A stretch of DNA of 64,000 bases, from assembly GCA_029961685.1 (NCBI GenBank), contig JARWKL010000001.1, positions 31,632,295 through 31,696,294 of the forward strand, in the 5' to 3' direction. A program made the translations under genes and the position numbers. Origin of the DNA: Aristolochia californica. Taxonomy: Eukaryota; Streptophyta; Magnoliopsida; Piperales; Aristolochiaceae. Shown one piece after another: positions 51,101 through 63,349 of the stretch. The notes under the pieces were generated by a model that ran no database searches, was not told where the DNA came from, and saw nothing but the letters and a program-made list of their open reading frames with translations. Position 1 is the first letter of the stretch, and each line of letters begins with the position of its first letter.

Positions 51101-52964
51101 AAAAATTTATTCGCACACCACAAAGGAACACAAAAGTTTTGTTATCCAAGTTTGGGAAATTCAACTAGTTCAACCCTAATAGCTTAAAATTTTATAAGAA
51201 AGAGATTTCTACTACACATGTTTTAACAATGGATATGCATCCTTGAAACATGTCAAAGATGCAAATATCCTATGGATCCAAACCTTTTAAAGAGAATTAC
51301 AAACGCTAATTAAATTCTCAAGTGAACGTTCGGCGGGATATTTACCTGAGTCAAAAAAGCCATTATTTTGCCCATTAACAAAAACCTGACCTAACAATCA
51401 TGGATGATTGTAAAGTGATTTATCACGCATAACGAACTATATTTTTGTACGAAATGACTTATGGATTTCAATTCAATGCTAAGTTAAAAATCTCCCGCCT
51501 CCCCCTTTTCCTGACGATTGCAAAACCTAATAAATAAAAACTAAAAAGATTTTACCATCCTTAAAAATTACAGCCACTCTTTGGAATTATCTCACTCTAA
51601 TTTGTGCATTGTGCATTTCAATTTTAGATGTATTCTATTTTCTTAAATCGAAACTTTGAGATTTCTCTCTTTCTTCATACGATAAACAAAAGAAGGCAAA
51701 TATATGACAACAAAATGAAAATTTAAGAGTTTATGTATGGAAAAAATTTAAAACAACAAAAAATAGAAGTAAATAAAATTTATTCTCACACCACAAATGA
51801 ACACAAAAGTTTTGTTATCAGAGTTTGGGAAATTCCACTAGTTGAACCCTAATAGCTTGGAATTTTATAAGAAAAAGAGTGCTTCAACACATGTTTTAAA
51901 AATGATATGCATGGTTGAAACATTTTAAAGATGTAAATGACCTATGGATCCACATCTTTTAAGGAGAATAACAAACGCTCATTAAAATCACAAGTGAACA
52001 TGCGGTGGGATATTTACCCGAGTGAAACAAGCCATTATTTTGCCCATTTACAAAAATCTGACCAAACAATCATAGATGATTATAAAGTGATTTATCATGC
52101 TTAACGGTGTATATTTTTGTAAGAAATGACTATATACTGGGAGTCAACGCTCAGTTAAAAATTCCCCACCTCTCCCTTTTCTTGACAATTGCAAAAACTA
52201 ATATATAAAAACCAAAAAGAGTTTACAATACTTAAAAATTATAGACACTCTATGGAATTATCTCTCTCTACATTTTTGCATTGTGCCTTTCCATTTTAGA
52301 TATATACTTTTTTCTTAAATCAAAACTTTGAGATTTTGCTCTCCCTTCACCCCGTAAACAAAAAAGGCAAATAGATCACTACAAAATGAAAATTTAAGAG
52401 TTTATGAATAGAAAAAAATTAAAAAAACAACAAATTTAAGGAAAGGAAATTTAGTCACACTCCACAAATGAACACAAAAGTGTTGTTATCCAAGTTTTGG
52501 AAATTACACTAGTTCAACCCTAATAGCTTGGAATTTTATAAGAAAGAGATTTCTTCTACACATGTTTTAATAATGGATATGCTTGCTTGGAACATGTTAA
52601 AGATGCAAATGACCTATGGATCCAAACCTTTTGAAAAGAATAACAAACGCTCGTTAAATTCTCAAGTGAACGTGCGGTGGGAAATTTACCAGAGTCAAAC
52701 AAGCCATTATTTGGCCCATTTAAAAAAGGCTGACCTAACAATCGTAAATGATTGTAAAGTGATTTATCATGCATAACGGGCTATATTTTTATAAAAAATG
52801 ACTTATGGATTGGGAGTCGACGCTCAGTAAAAAATCGCATGCCTCCCCCTTTTCCCGACGAATGCAAAAACTAATATTTAAAAACTAAAAAGAGTTTAAA
52901 ATACCTAAAAATTATGGACATTCTTTGGTATATCTCTCTACATTAGTGAATTGTGAATTTCCAT

Positions 52965-52992
52965 TATATATATATATATATATATATATATA
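52965..52992 (+). repeat. (TA)14 microsatellite inside a monomer
   Basis: The stretch 'ccattttagatgtatac' has become 28 bases of perfect TA dinucleotides. The seed is visible elsewhere: several monomers of this block read 'gatatatac' (for example 47750, 50372 and 52300), which lets slippage start. Confidence 0.97.
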
Positions 52993-53384
52993 CTTTTTTA
53001 TTAAATCAAAATTTTGAGTTTTCACTCTCCCTTCATCCCGTAAACAAAAAAAAAAAACTAGATCACAAAAAAATGAAAATTTTAGTGTTTATGGAAAAAT
53101 TTATAACAACAACAAATGTAAGTAAATAAAATATATTAACACACAACAAATGAACACAAAAATTTTGTTAGCCAAGTTCGGGAAATTCCACTAGTTATAC
53201 CCTAATAGCTTGGAATTTTATTAGAAAGAGATTTCTTCGACACATGTTTTAACAATCGATATGCATGCTTCAAACATGTTAAAGATGTAAATGACCTATG
53301 AATCCAAACCTTTTAAAGAGAATACCAAACGCTCATTAAATTCTCAAGTGAACGTGCGGTGGGATATTTACCAGAGTCAAACAA

Positions 53385-53408
53385 GCCATTATTTTGGCCA
53401 TTGTTTTG
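53385..53408 (+). repeat. 12-bp tandem duplication
   Basis: 'gccattattttg' is followed at once by 'gccattgttttg', one base different, then 'gccatttac'. It is a local slippage product that with the (TA)14 tract makes this monomer longer than average (682 bp). Confidence 0.93.
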
Positions 53409-54390
53409 GCCATTTACAAAGAGTTGCCCTAACAATCATAGATGATTGTAAAGTGATTTATAATGCATAATGGGCTATATTTTTGTAAGAAATGACTTAT
53501 GGATTGGGAGTCAACACTCCGAGAAAAATCCCCGGCCTCCCCCTTTTCCCCACGATTGCTAAAACTAATATATAAAAATTATAAAGAGTTTAAAATCCAT
53601 AAAAATTATAGACACTCTTTGAGATTATCTCTCTGTACATTTGCGTATTGTGATTTTCCATTTAAGATGTAAACTTTTTTCTTAAATCAAAACTTTGAGT
53701 TTTCGCACTCCCTTCATCCCGTATACAAACAAGGCCAATAGATCACAATAAAATGAAACTTTTAGAGTTTATGTATGAAAAAAAATATCAAATGTAAGTA
53801 AATAAAATTTATTCGTACACCACAAATGAACACAAAATTTTTGTAATTAGAGTTATGGAAAGTCCACTAGTTCAACCCAAATAACTTGGAATTTTATAAG
53901 AAAGAGATTTCTTCTACGCATGTTTTAAAAATGGATATGCATGATTGAACATGTTAACGATGCAAATACCTATGGATCCAAACCTTTTAAAGAGAATAAC
54001 AAACGTTCAATAAATTCTCAAGTGAACATGCAGTGCGGTATTTACCCGAGTTAAACAAGCCACTATTTTGCCCATTTACAAAAAGCTGACCCAACAATCT
54101 TAGATTATTGTAAAGTGATATATTAGGCTTAACGGGTTATATTTTTTTAAGAAATGACTTATGGATTGCGAGTCAATGCTCAGTTAAAACTCCCCCACTA
54201 CCCCCTTTTCCCTACTTTTGCAAAACCTATTATATAAAACTTAAAAGAGTTTACAAACCCTAAAAATTACAGACACTCTTAGCAATTATCTCTCTCTACT
54301 TTTGTGCATTGTGCATTTCCATTTTAGATGTATACTTTTTTCTTAAATAAAAACTTTGAGATTTTGTTGTCCCTTCATCCTGAAAACAAA

Positions 54391-57300
54391 AAAGGCAAAT
54401 AGATCACCACAAAATGAAAATTTGAGAGTATATGTATGGAAAAAAATTAAAAAAACAAAAAATGTATGTAAAGAAAATTTATTCGCACACCACAAATAAA
54501 CACAAAATTTTTTTTATCCAAGTTTGGGAAATTCCACTAGTTGAACCCTAATTACTTAGAATTTTTTTAAGAAAGAGATTTCTTCTACACATGTTTTACC
54601 AATGGATATGCATGCTTGAAACATGTTAAAGATGCAAATGACCTGTGGATCCAAACCTTTTAAAGAGAATAAAAAATGCTAATTAAATTCTCAAGTGAAT
54701 GTGCGGTGGGATATTTACCTTAGTCGAACAAGCCATTATTTTGCCCATTTACAAAAAGTTGACCTAACAATCATAGATAATCGTAAAGTGATTTATCATG
54801 CGTAACGGGCTATATTTTTGTAAGAAATGACTTATGGATTGCGAGTCAATGCTCAATAAAAAATCCTCCGCCTCCCCCATTTCCCGACGATTGACAACCC
54901 TAATATATAAAAACTAAAAAGATTTTACCAGCCCTAAAAATTACAGACACTCTTCGGAATTATTTCTTTCTATCTTTGTGCATTGTGCCTTTTCATTTTA
55001 GATGTATTTTTTTTTTAAATCAACACTTTGTGATTTCTCTCTCCCTTCATCCCATCAAAATAAAAGGCAAATAGATAAAACAAAAATTAAAATTTTAGAG
55101 TTTATGCATGGAAAAAATTTAAAAAAACAACAATTATAAGTAAAGAAAATTTATTCGCACAACACAAATGAACAGAAAAGTTTTTTTATCCATGTTTGGG
55201 AAATTCCTCTAGTTCAACCCTAATAGCTTGGAATTTTATAAGAAAGAGATTTCTTCCACTCATGTTTCAACAATGGATATGCATGCTTGAAACATATTAA
55301 AGATGCAAATGACCTATGGGTCCAAAAAGTTTAAAGAGAATAACTAACGGTCATTAAATTCTCAATTGAACGTGCGATGGAATATTTGCCCGAGTCAAAC
55401 AAGCCATTATTTTTCTCATTTAAAAAAGTTGACCTAAGAATCATAGATGAATGTAAAGTCATTTATCATGAGTAACGGGCTATATTTTTCTAAGAAATGA
55501 TTAATAGATTAGGCATCAACGCTCAATTAAAAATCCCCCGCCTCCCCCTTTTCCCACAATTGCAAAAACTAATATATAAAAACTAAAAAGAGTTTACAAT
55601 CCCTAAAAATTACAGGCACAATTTGGAATTATCTCTCTATATATTTGTGCATTGTGCATTTCCATTTTAGATGCTTTCATTTTTCTTAAATAAAATTTTT
55701 AATTTTTCGTTCTATGTTCATCTCGTAAAGAAAGAAGGCAAATAGATCACAACAACATAAAATTTTTAGAATTTATGTATACAAAAAATTTAAAACAACA
55801 ACATATGTCAGTAAAGAAATTTAATCGAACACCATAAATGAACACAAAAGTTTTGTTATCCAAGTTTGGGAACTTCGACTAGTTCAACCCTAATAGCTTG
55901 GAATTTTATAAGAAAGAGATTTCTTCTACACAAGTTTTAAAAATGTATATGCATGCTTGAAACATGTTAAAGATGTAAATGACCTATGGATCCAACCTTT
56001 TTAAAGAGAATAACAAATGGTCATTAAATTCTCAAGTGAACGTGCGGTGGGATATTTACCCGAGTGAAACAAGCCATTATTTTGGCCATTTACAAAACCC
56101 TGACCAAACAATCATAGATTATTGTAAAGAGATTTATCATGTGTAACAGGCTATATTTTTGTGGGAAATGACTTGTGGATTGGGAGTCAACACTCTGTTA
56201 AAAATCCCCCGCCTCCCCTTTTTCCCAACGATTGCAAAACCTGAGATATAAAAACTAAAAAGAGCTTACACTCCCTAAAAACTATAGACACTCTTTGGAA
56301 TTGTCTCTCCCTACATTTGTGCATTGTTCATTTGCATTTTAGATGTATATTTTTTTCTTTAAAAAAACTTTGAGATTTCGCTCTCCTTTCTTCCTGTAAA
56401 CAAAAAAGGCAAATAGATCACAAGTAAATGAAAAGTTTAGAATTTTTGAATGGAAAAAATTGAAAAAAACAACAAATATAAGTAAAGAAAATTGATTCGC
56501 ACACCACAAAAGAACAAAAAGGTTTTGTTATCCTAGTTTATGAAATTCCAGTAGTTCAACCCAAATAGGATGGAATTTTATAAGAAAGAGATTTCCTCTA
56601 CACGTGTTTTAAATATGTTTTTGCATGCTAGAAACTTGTAACAGCTGCAAATGACCTATGGATCCAAATCTTTTAAAGAAAATAACAAACACCCATTAAA
56701 TTCTCAAGTAAACGTGCGGTTGGATATTTACACGAGTCAAACAAACCATTTTTTTGGCCATTTTAAAAAAGCTGACTAAACTATCATGGATGATTGTAAA
56801 GTGATTTATCATGCATAACGAGCTATATTTTTGTAAGAAATGACTTATTGATTGGGAGTCAACGCTATGTGAAAAATCCCCCGCCTCCCTCTTTTCCCAA
56901 CAATTGCAAAACCTAATATATAAAAACTAAAAAGAGTTTTCAATCCCTAAAAATTATAGACACTCTTACGAATTATGTCTCTCTACATTTGTGCATAGTG
57001 CATTTCCATTTTAAATGTATACTTTTTTCTTAAATCAAAACTTTGAGTTTTTGCTCTCCCTTCATCCCGTAAATAAAAAAGGCAAATACCTCACAAAAAA
57101 ATAAAAATTTTAGAGTTTAGGTAAGGAAAAAATTTAAAACAACAATAAATATAAGTGTAGAAAATTTATTCTCACACCAAAAAGGAACACAAAAGTTTTT
57201 TTATCCATGTTTTTGAAATTCCATTAGTTCAACCCAAATAGGTTGGAATTTTATAAGAAAGAGATTTCTTCTACAAATGTTTTAAAAATGGATATGCATG

Positions 57301-59090
57301 CTTGAAACATGTTAAAGAAGTAAATGACCAATGGATCCAAACATTTCAAAGAGAATAACAAACGCTCATTAAATTCTCAACTGAATGTCCGGTGGGATAT
57401 ACACTCGAGTCAAACTAGCCATTACTTTGCCCATTTACAAAAAGCTGACCTAGCAATCAGAGAAGATTGTAAAGTGATTTATTATGCATAATGGGCTATA
57501 TTTCGAAGAAATGACTTATGGATTGGGGGTCAACGCTAAGTGAAAAATGCCCCGCCTCCCCCTTTTCCCGATGATTGAACAACCTAATATACAAAAACTA
57601 AAAAGAGTTTACAATCCCTAAAAATTACAGACATACTTTGGAATTATCTCTCTCAACATTTGAGCATTGTGCATTTCCTTTTTAGATTTACACTTTTTTC
57701 TTTAACTAAAGCTTTGAGTTTTCGCTCTCCCTTCATCCCGTAAACAAAAAAGGCAAATAGATCACAACAAAATGAAATTTTTAGAGTTTACATATGGAAA
57801 AAATTTAAAACAATAGCAAATATAAGGAAAGGAAATTTATTCGCACACCACAAATGAACACAAAACTTTTGTTGTACAAGTTCCGAAAATTCCACTTGTT
57901 CAACCCTAACAGGGTGGAATTTTATAAGAAGGAGATTTCTTCTACACATGTTTTAAAAATGGATATGCATGCTTGGAATATGTTAAAGAAACAAATGACC
58001 TATGGATCCAAATCTTTTCAAGAAAATAAAAACGCTCTTTAAATTCTCAAGTGAACGTGCGGTGGGATATTTACCCGAGTGAAACAAGCCATTATTTTGC
58101 GCATTTACAAAAAACTGCCTAACAATCATAGATGATTGTAATGTGATTTATCATGTGTAATGGGCTATATTTTTTTAAGAAATGACCTATGGACTGGGAG
58201 TCAACGCTCAGTTAAAAATCTCTCGCCTCCCCCTTTTCCTGACGATTGTAAAAACTAATATATAAAAACTAAAAAGTGTTTACAGTCCCTAAAAAATACA
58301 GATACTCTTTGGAATAATCTCTCTCTACATTTGTGTGTTACGCATTTCCATTTTAGATGTATAATTTTTTCTTAAATTAAAACTTTGAGTTTTCGCTCTC
58401 CCTTGATCTCGTATACCAAAAAGGCAAATAGATCACAACAAAATGAAAATTTTGGAGTTTATGTATGGAAGAAATTTAAAACAACAACAAATGTAAGTAA
58501 AAAAAATTTATTCGCGCACCACAAATGTACACAAAAGTTTTGTTATCCAAATTTGGAAAATTCCACTTGTTCAACCTAATTGCTTAGAATTTCATAAGAA
58601 AGAGATTTCTTCTACACATGTTCTAACAATGGATATGCATGCTTAAAACATGTTAAAGAGGTAGATGACCTATGAATCCAAACCTTTTAAAGAGAATAAC
58701 AAACGCTCGTTAAATTCTCAAGTGAACCTGCGGTGGGATATTTACGTGAGTCGAACAAGCTATTATTTTGCCGATTTGCAAAAATCTGACCTAACAATCA
58801 TAGATGATTGTAAAGTGATTTATCAAGTGTAACTAGCTATATTCTTTTAAGAAATGACTTACAGATTGGGAGTCAACACTCAGTTAAAAATTCCCCACCC
58901 CACCTTTTTTATGACGATTGCAAAAACAAATATATAAAAACATAAAAGAGTTTACAATCAATAAAAATTACAGACACTCTTCAGACTTATCTCTCACTAC
59001 ATTTGTGCATAGTGCATTTCAATTTTAGATGTATACTTTTTTCTTAAATCAAAACATGTAGTTTTCACTCTCCCTTCATCCTGTATACAA
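54391..59090 (+). repeat. Seven-monomer higher-order block, copy 1
   Basis: Anchors are at 54623, 55294, 55964, 56636, 57309, 57980 and 58650, all 670-673 bp apart. Each monomer has private variants that recur in the same order in 59091-64000: 'aatttgagagtatatg' (54420; 59121), 'ttttaccaatgg' (54594; 59294), 'aaatcaacacttt' (55017; 59718), 'gatgaatgtaaagtcattt' (55446; 60140), 'aataaaatttttaattttt' (55690; 60384), 'gagtgaaacaagcc' (56062), 'acgtgttttaaa' (56602; 61972), 'tttaggtaagg' (57116; 62488), 'cagggtg' (57911; 63280) and 'ctgcctaacaatc' (58115; 63485). Upstream of about 54,390 the match to upstream of 59,090 is lost. Confidence 0.87.
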
Positions 59091-59322
59091 AAAAGGCAAA
59101 TAGATCACCACAAAATGAAAATTTGAGAGTATATGTATGGAAAAAATTTAAAACAACAAAAAATGTAAGTAAATAAAATTTATTGGCACACCACAAATGA
59201 ACACAAAAGTTTTGTTATCCAAGTTTAGGAAATTCCACTAGTTCAACCCTAATAACTTTGAATTTTTTAAGAAAGAGATTTCTTCTACACATGTTTTACC
59301 AATGGATATGCATGCTTGAAAC

Positions 59323-59505
59323 ATGTTAAAGATGCAAATTACCTATGGATCCAAACCTTTTAAAGAGAATAACAAACGCTCATTAAATTTTCAAGTGAAT
59401 GTGCAGTGGGATATTTACCCGAGTCAAACAAGCCATTATTTTGCCCATTTACAAAAAGCAGACCTAACAATCATAGATGATTGTAAAGTGATTTATCATG
59501 CGTAA
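59323..59505 (+). other. Recurrent 60-codon open frame at phase 1-183 (best-kept example); probably not a gene
   Basis: The frame starts at the ATG of the anchor and ends at TAA in 'gcgtaacggg'. The same full frame is open at 305, 1660, 2334, 4349, 4997, 9637, 14929 (longer), 18919, 21606, 24285, 26208, 31458, 33059, 37735, 43360, 46040, 49995, 59987 and 61334. It is extended upstream at 7522, 10777, 22237, 43959 and 52528, in most of these because the in-frame TGA of 'ttgaaac' is mutated. In most other monomers it is broken by frameshifts or stops. The product would start MLKMQMTYGSK, is hydrophilic and Lys/Asn/Ser-rich, and has no motif I recognise, no signal peptide and no membrane span. 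Changes between monomers include many amino-acid replacements, some at CpG sites, which argues against selection on a protein. Confidence 0.3.
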
Positions 59506-62500
59506 CGGGCTATATTTTTTTAAGAAATGACATATGGATTGTGAGTCAATGCTCATTTAAAAATCCCCCGCCTCCCCCATTTCCCGATGATTGCAAAACC
59601 TAATATATAAAAACTAAAAAGCATTTACCATCCCTAAAAATTATAGACACTCTTTGGAATTATTTCTCTCTACCTTTGTGCATTGTGCATTTCCATTTTA
59701 GATGTATTATTGTTTTTAAATCAACACTTTGAGATTTCTCTCTCCCTTCATCCCGTAAAAATAAAAGGCAAATGGATCAAAAAAAAATTTAGAGTTTATG
59801 TACCGAAAAAATTTAAAACAACAACAATTATATTAAAGAAAATTTATTTGCACACCACAAATGAACACAAAAGTTTTTTTATCCAAGTTTGAGAAATTCC
59901 TTTAGTTCAACCCTAATAGCTTGGAATTTCATAAGAAAGCAATTTCTTCTACACGTGTTTTAACAATGGATATACATGCTTGAAACATGTTAAAGATGCA
60001 AATGACCTATGGATCCAAAATTTTTAAAGAGAATAACAAATACTCATTAAATTCTCAAGTGAACGTGCGGTGGGATATTTGCCCGAGTCAAACAAACCAT
60101 TATTTTTCTCATTCACAAAAAGCTGACCTAAGAATCATAGATGAATGTAAAGTCATTTATCATGAGTAACGGGCTATATTTTTGTAAGAAATGATTAATG
60201 GATTAGGCATCAACGCTCAGTTAAAAATCTCCCGCCTCCCCCTTTTCCCGACAATTGAAAAAACTAATATATAAAAACAAAAAAGAGTTTACAACCCCTA
60301 AATATTGCAGGCACAGTTTGCAATTATCTCTCTCCACATTTGTGCATTGTGCATTTCTATTTTAGATGCATTCTTTTTTTCTTAAATAAAATTTTTAATT
60401 TTTCTCTCTGTCTTCATCCCATAAAGAAAGAAGGCAAATAGATCACAACAAAATGAAAATATTAGAGTTTATATATAGAAAACATTTAAAACAACAACAT
60501 ATGTTAGTAAAGAAAATTTAATCGAACACCATAAATGAACACCAAAGTTTTGTTATCCATGTTTGGGAACTTCTACTAGTTCAACCCTAATAGCTATGAA
60601 TTTTATAAGAAAGAGATATCTTCTACAAATGTTTTAAAAATGTATATGCATGCTTGAAACATGTTAAAGATGCAAATGACCTATTGATCCAAACTTTTTA
60701 AAGAGAATAATAAACGCTCATTAAATTCTCATGTGAATGTGCGGTGGGATATTTACTCGAGTGAAACAAGCCATTATTTGGGCCATTTACAAAAACCTAA
60801 TCTAACAATCATAGATTCTTGTAAAGTGATTTATCATGCGTAACAGGCTATATTTTTTTAGAAAATGACTTGTCAATTGGGAGTCAACACTCTGTTAAAA
60901 ATCCCCCGCCTCCCCCTTTTCCTGACAATTGCAAAAACTAATATATAAAAACTAAAAAGAGTTTACAACCCCTAAAAATTACAGGCATGGTTTGGAATTA
61001 TCTCTCTCCTCATTTGTGCATTGTGCATTTCCAGTTTAGATGCTTTCTTTTTTCTTAAATAAAATTTTTGATTTTTCTCTCTGTATTCATCCCATAAAGA
61101 AAGAAAGCAAATAGATCACAAAAAAATGAAAATATTAGAGTTTATGTATAGAAAAAATTTAAAACAACAACATATGTTAGGAAAGAAAATTTCAGCGAAC
61201 ACCATAAATGAACACCAAAGTTTTGTTATCCATGTTTTGGAACTTCCACTAGTTCAACCCTAATAGCTATGAATTTTATAAGAAAGAGATATCTTCTACA
61301 CATGTTTTAAAAATGTATATGCATGCTTGAAACATGTTAAAGATGCAAATGACCTATGGATTAAAATTTTTTAAAGAGAATAACAAACGCTCATTAAATT
61401 CTCATGTGAACATGCGGGGGGATATTTACCCGAGTGAAACAAGCCATTATTTTGTCCATTTACAAAAATCTGACCTAACAATCATAGATTATTGTAAAGT
61501 GATTTATCATGCGTAACAGGCTATAGTTTTTTAGGAAATGACTTGTCAATTGGGAGTCAACACTCTGTTAAAAATCCCCGCTTCCCCCTTTGCCCGACGA
61601 TTGCAAAACCTGAGATATAAAAACTAAAAAGAACTTACAATCCCTAAAAACTACAGACAATCTTTGGAATTGTCTCTCTCTACGTTTGTACATTTTGCAT
61701 TTTCAATTTAGATGTATAATTTTTTCTTAAATCAAAACTTTGAAATTTCGCTCACCTTTCATTCCGTAAACAAAAAAGGCAAATAGGTCACAAGAAAATG
61801 AAAAGTTTAGAGTTTGTGTATGGAAAAAAATTGAAAACAACAACAAATATAAGTAAATAAAATTTATTCGCACACCACAAATGAACACAAAAGTTTTGTT
61901 TTCCAAGTTTAGGAAATTCCACTAGTTCACCCTAATTTGATGGAATTTTATAAGAAAGAGATTTCTCCTACACGTGTTTTAAAAATGTTTATGCCTGCTT
62001 GAAACATGTTAAAGATGCAAATGACCTATGGATTCAAACATTTTAAAGAGAATAACAAATGCTCATCAAATTCTCAAGTGAACGTGTAGTGGGATATATA
62101 CACGAGTCAAACAAACCATTTTTTGCCTATTTTCAAAAAGCTGACCTAACTATCATAGATGATTGTAAAGTGATTTATCATACGTAATGGTCTATATTTT
62201 TTGTAAGAAATGACTTATGGATTGGGAGTCAACACTATGTTAAAAATCCCCCGCCTCCCTCTTTTCACAACGATTGCAAAACCTAATATATAAAAACTAA
62301 AAATAGTTTACAATCCCTAAAAATTATAGACACTATTAGGAATTATCTCTCTCTACATTTGTGCAATATGCATTTCCATTTTAAATGTATACTTTTTTCT
62401 TAAATAAGCACTTTGAGTTTTTCGCTCTCCCTTCATCCCATTAATAAAAAAGGCAAATACATCACAAAAAAATTAAAATTTTATAGTTTAGGTAAGGAAA

Positions 62501-62641
62501 AAATTTGAAACAAAAATAAATATAAATGTATAAAATTTATTCGCACACCATAAATGAACACAAAAGGTTTTTTATCCAAGTTTTTGAAATTCCACTAGTT
62601 CAACCCAAAAAGCTTGGAATTTTATAAGAAGGAGATTTCTT

Positions 62642-62827
62642 CTACATATGTTTTAAAAATGGATATGCATGCTTGAAACATGTTAAATATGTAAATGACG
62701 TATGGATCCAAACCTTTAAAAAAGAATAACAAACGCTCATTAAATTCTCAACTGAACGTCCGGTGGGATATTTACTCGAGTCAAACAAGCCATTATTTTG
62801 CCCATTTACAAAAAGCTGACCTAGCAA
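62642..62827 (-). other. Recurrent minus-strand open frame (example); probably not a gene
   Basis: This frame of about 61 codons overlaps the plus-strand frame in antisense and begins MLGQLFVNGQNNG. Similar frames are open at 2968-3153, 3601-3822, 39040-39225 and 52556-52774, and partly at 13461-13649 and 20796-21044. Openness on both strands over the same phase suggests a stretch that happens to have few stops. No family recognised. Confidence 0.2.
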
Positions 62828-63349
62828 TCATAGATGATTGTAAAGTGATTTATCATGCGTAACGGGCTATATTTTTAAGAAATGACTTATGGATTGGGAG
62901 TCAACGATAAGTGAAAAATGCCTCGCCTCCCCCTTTCCTGACGATAGCAAACCTAATATATAAAAACTAAAAAGAGTTTAAAATCCCTAAAAATTACAGA
63001 CACCGTTTGGAATTATATCTCTCAAAATTTGGGCATTGTGCATTTCCTTTTTTGATTTATACTTTTTTATTTAATCAAAACATTGAGTTTTTCGCTTTCC
63101 CTTCATCCCGTAAACAAAAAAGGCAAATAGATCACAACAAAATGAAAGTTTTAGAGTTTATATATGGAAAAAATTTAAAACAAAAACAATTATAAGGAAA
63201 GGAAATTGATCCGCACACCACAAATGAACACAAAAGTTTTGTTATATAAGTTCGGGAAATTCCACTAGTTCATCCCAAACAGGGTGAATTTTTATAAGAA
63301 AGAGATTTCTTCTACACATGTTTTAAAAATGGATATGCATGCTTGAAAC

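Larger units (their letters stand above)
41367..54390 (+). repeat. Block of 20 monomers, 'ttattcgcac / caacgctcag' subfamily
   Basis: Monomers start at 41367, 42037, 42687, 43360, 44025, 44694, 45366, 46040, 46710, 47370, 48042, 48694, 49323, 49995, 50667, 51250, 51922, 52594, 53276 and 53951. Typical are 'ttattcgcacacc', 'gtcaacgctcag', 'aaaactaatatat' and 'tttaacaatgg'. Short units: 42037 (650 bp), 46710 (660 bp), 48042 (652 bp), 48694 (629 bp) and 50667 (583 bp). Individual monomers keep the older 'ttattcacac' form (for example at about 47,900), so homogenisation is incomplete. Confidence 0.9.

Noticed and set aside
305..61516. The many short open frames as genes
   Set aside because: They recur at fixed phases of a tandem repeat, are broken in most copies, overlap on both strands and match no family I recognise.
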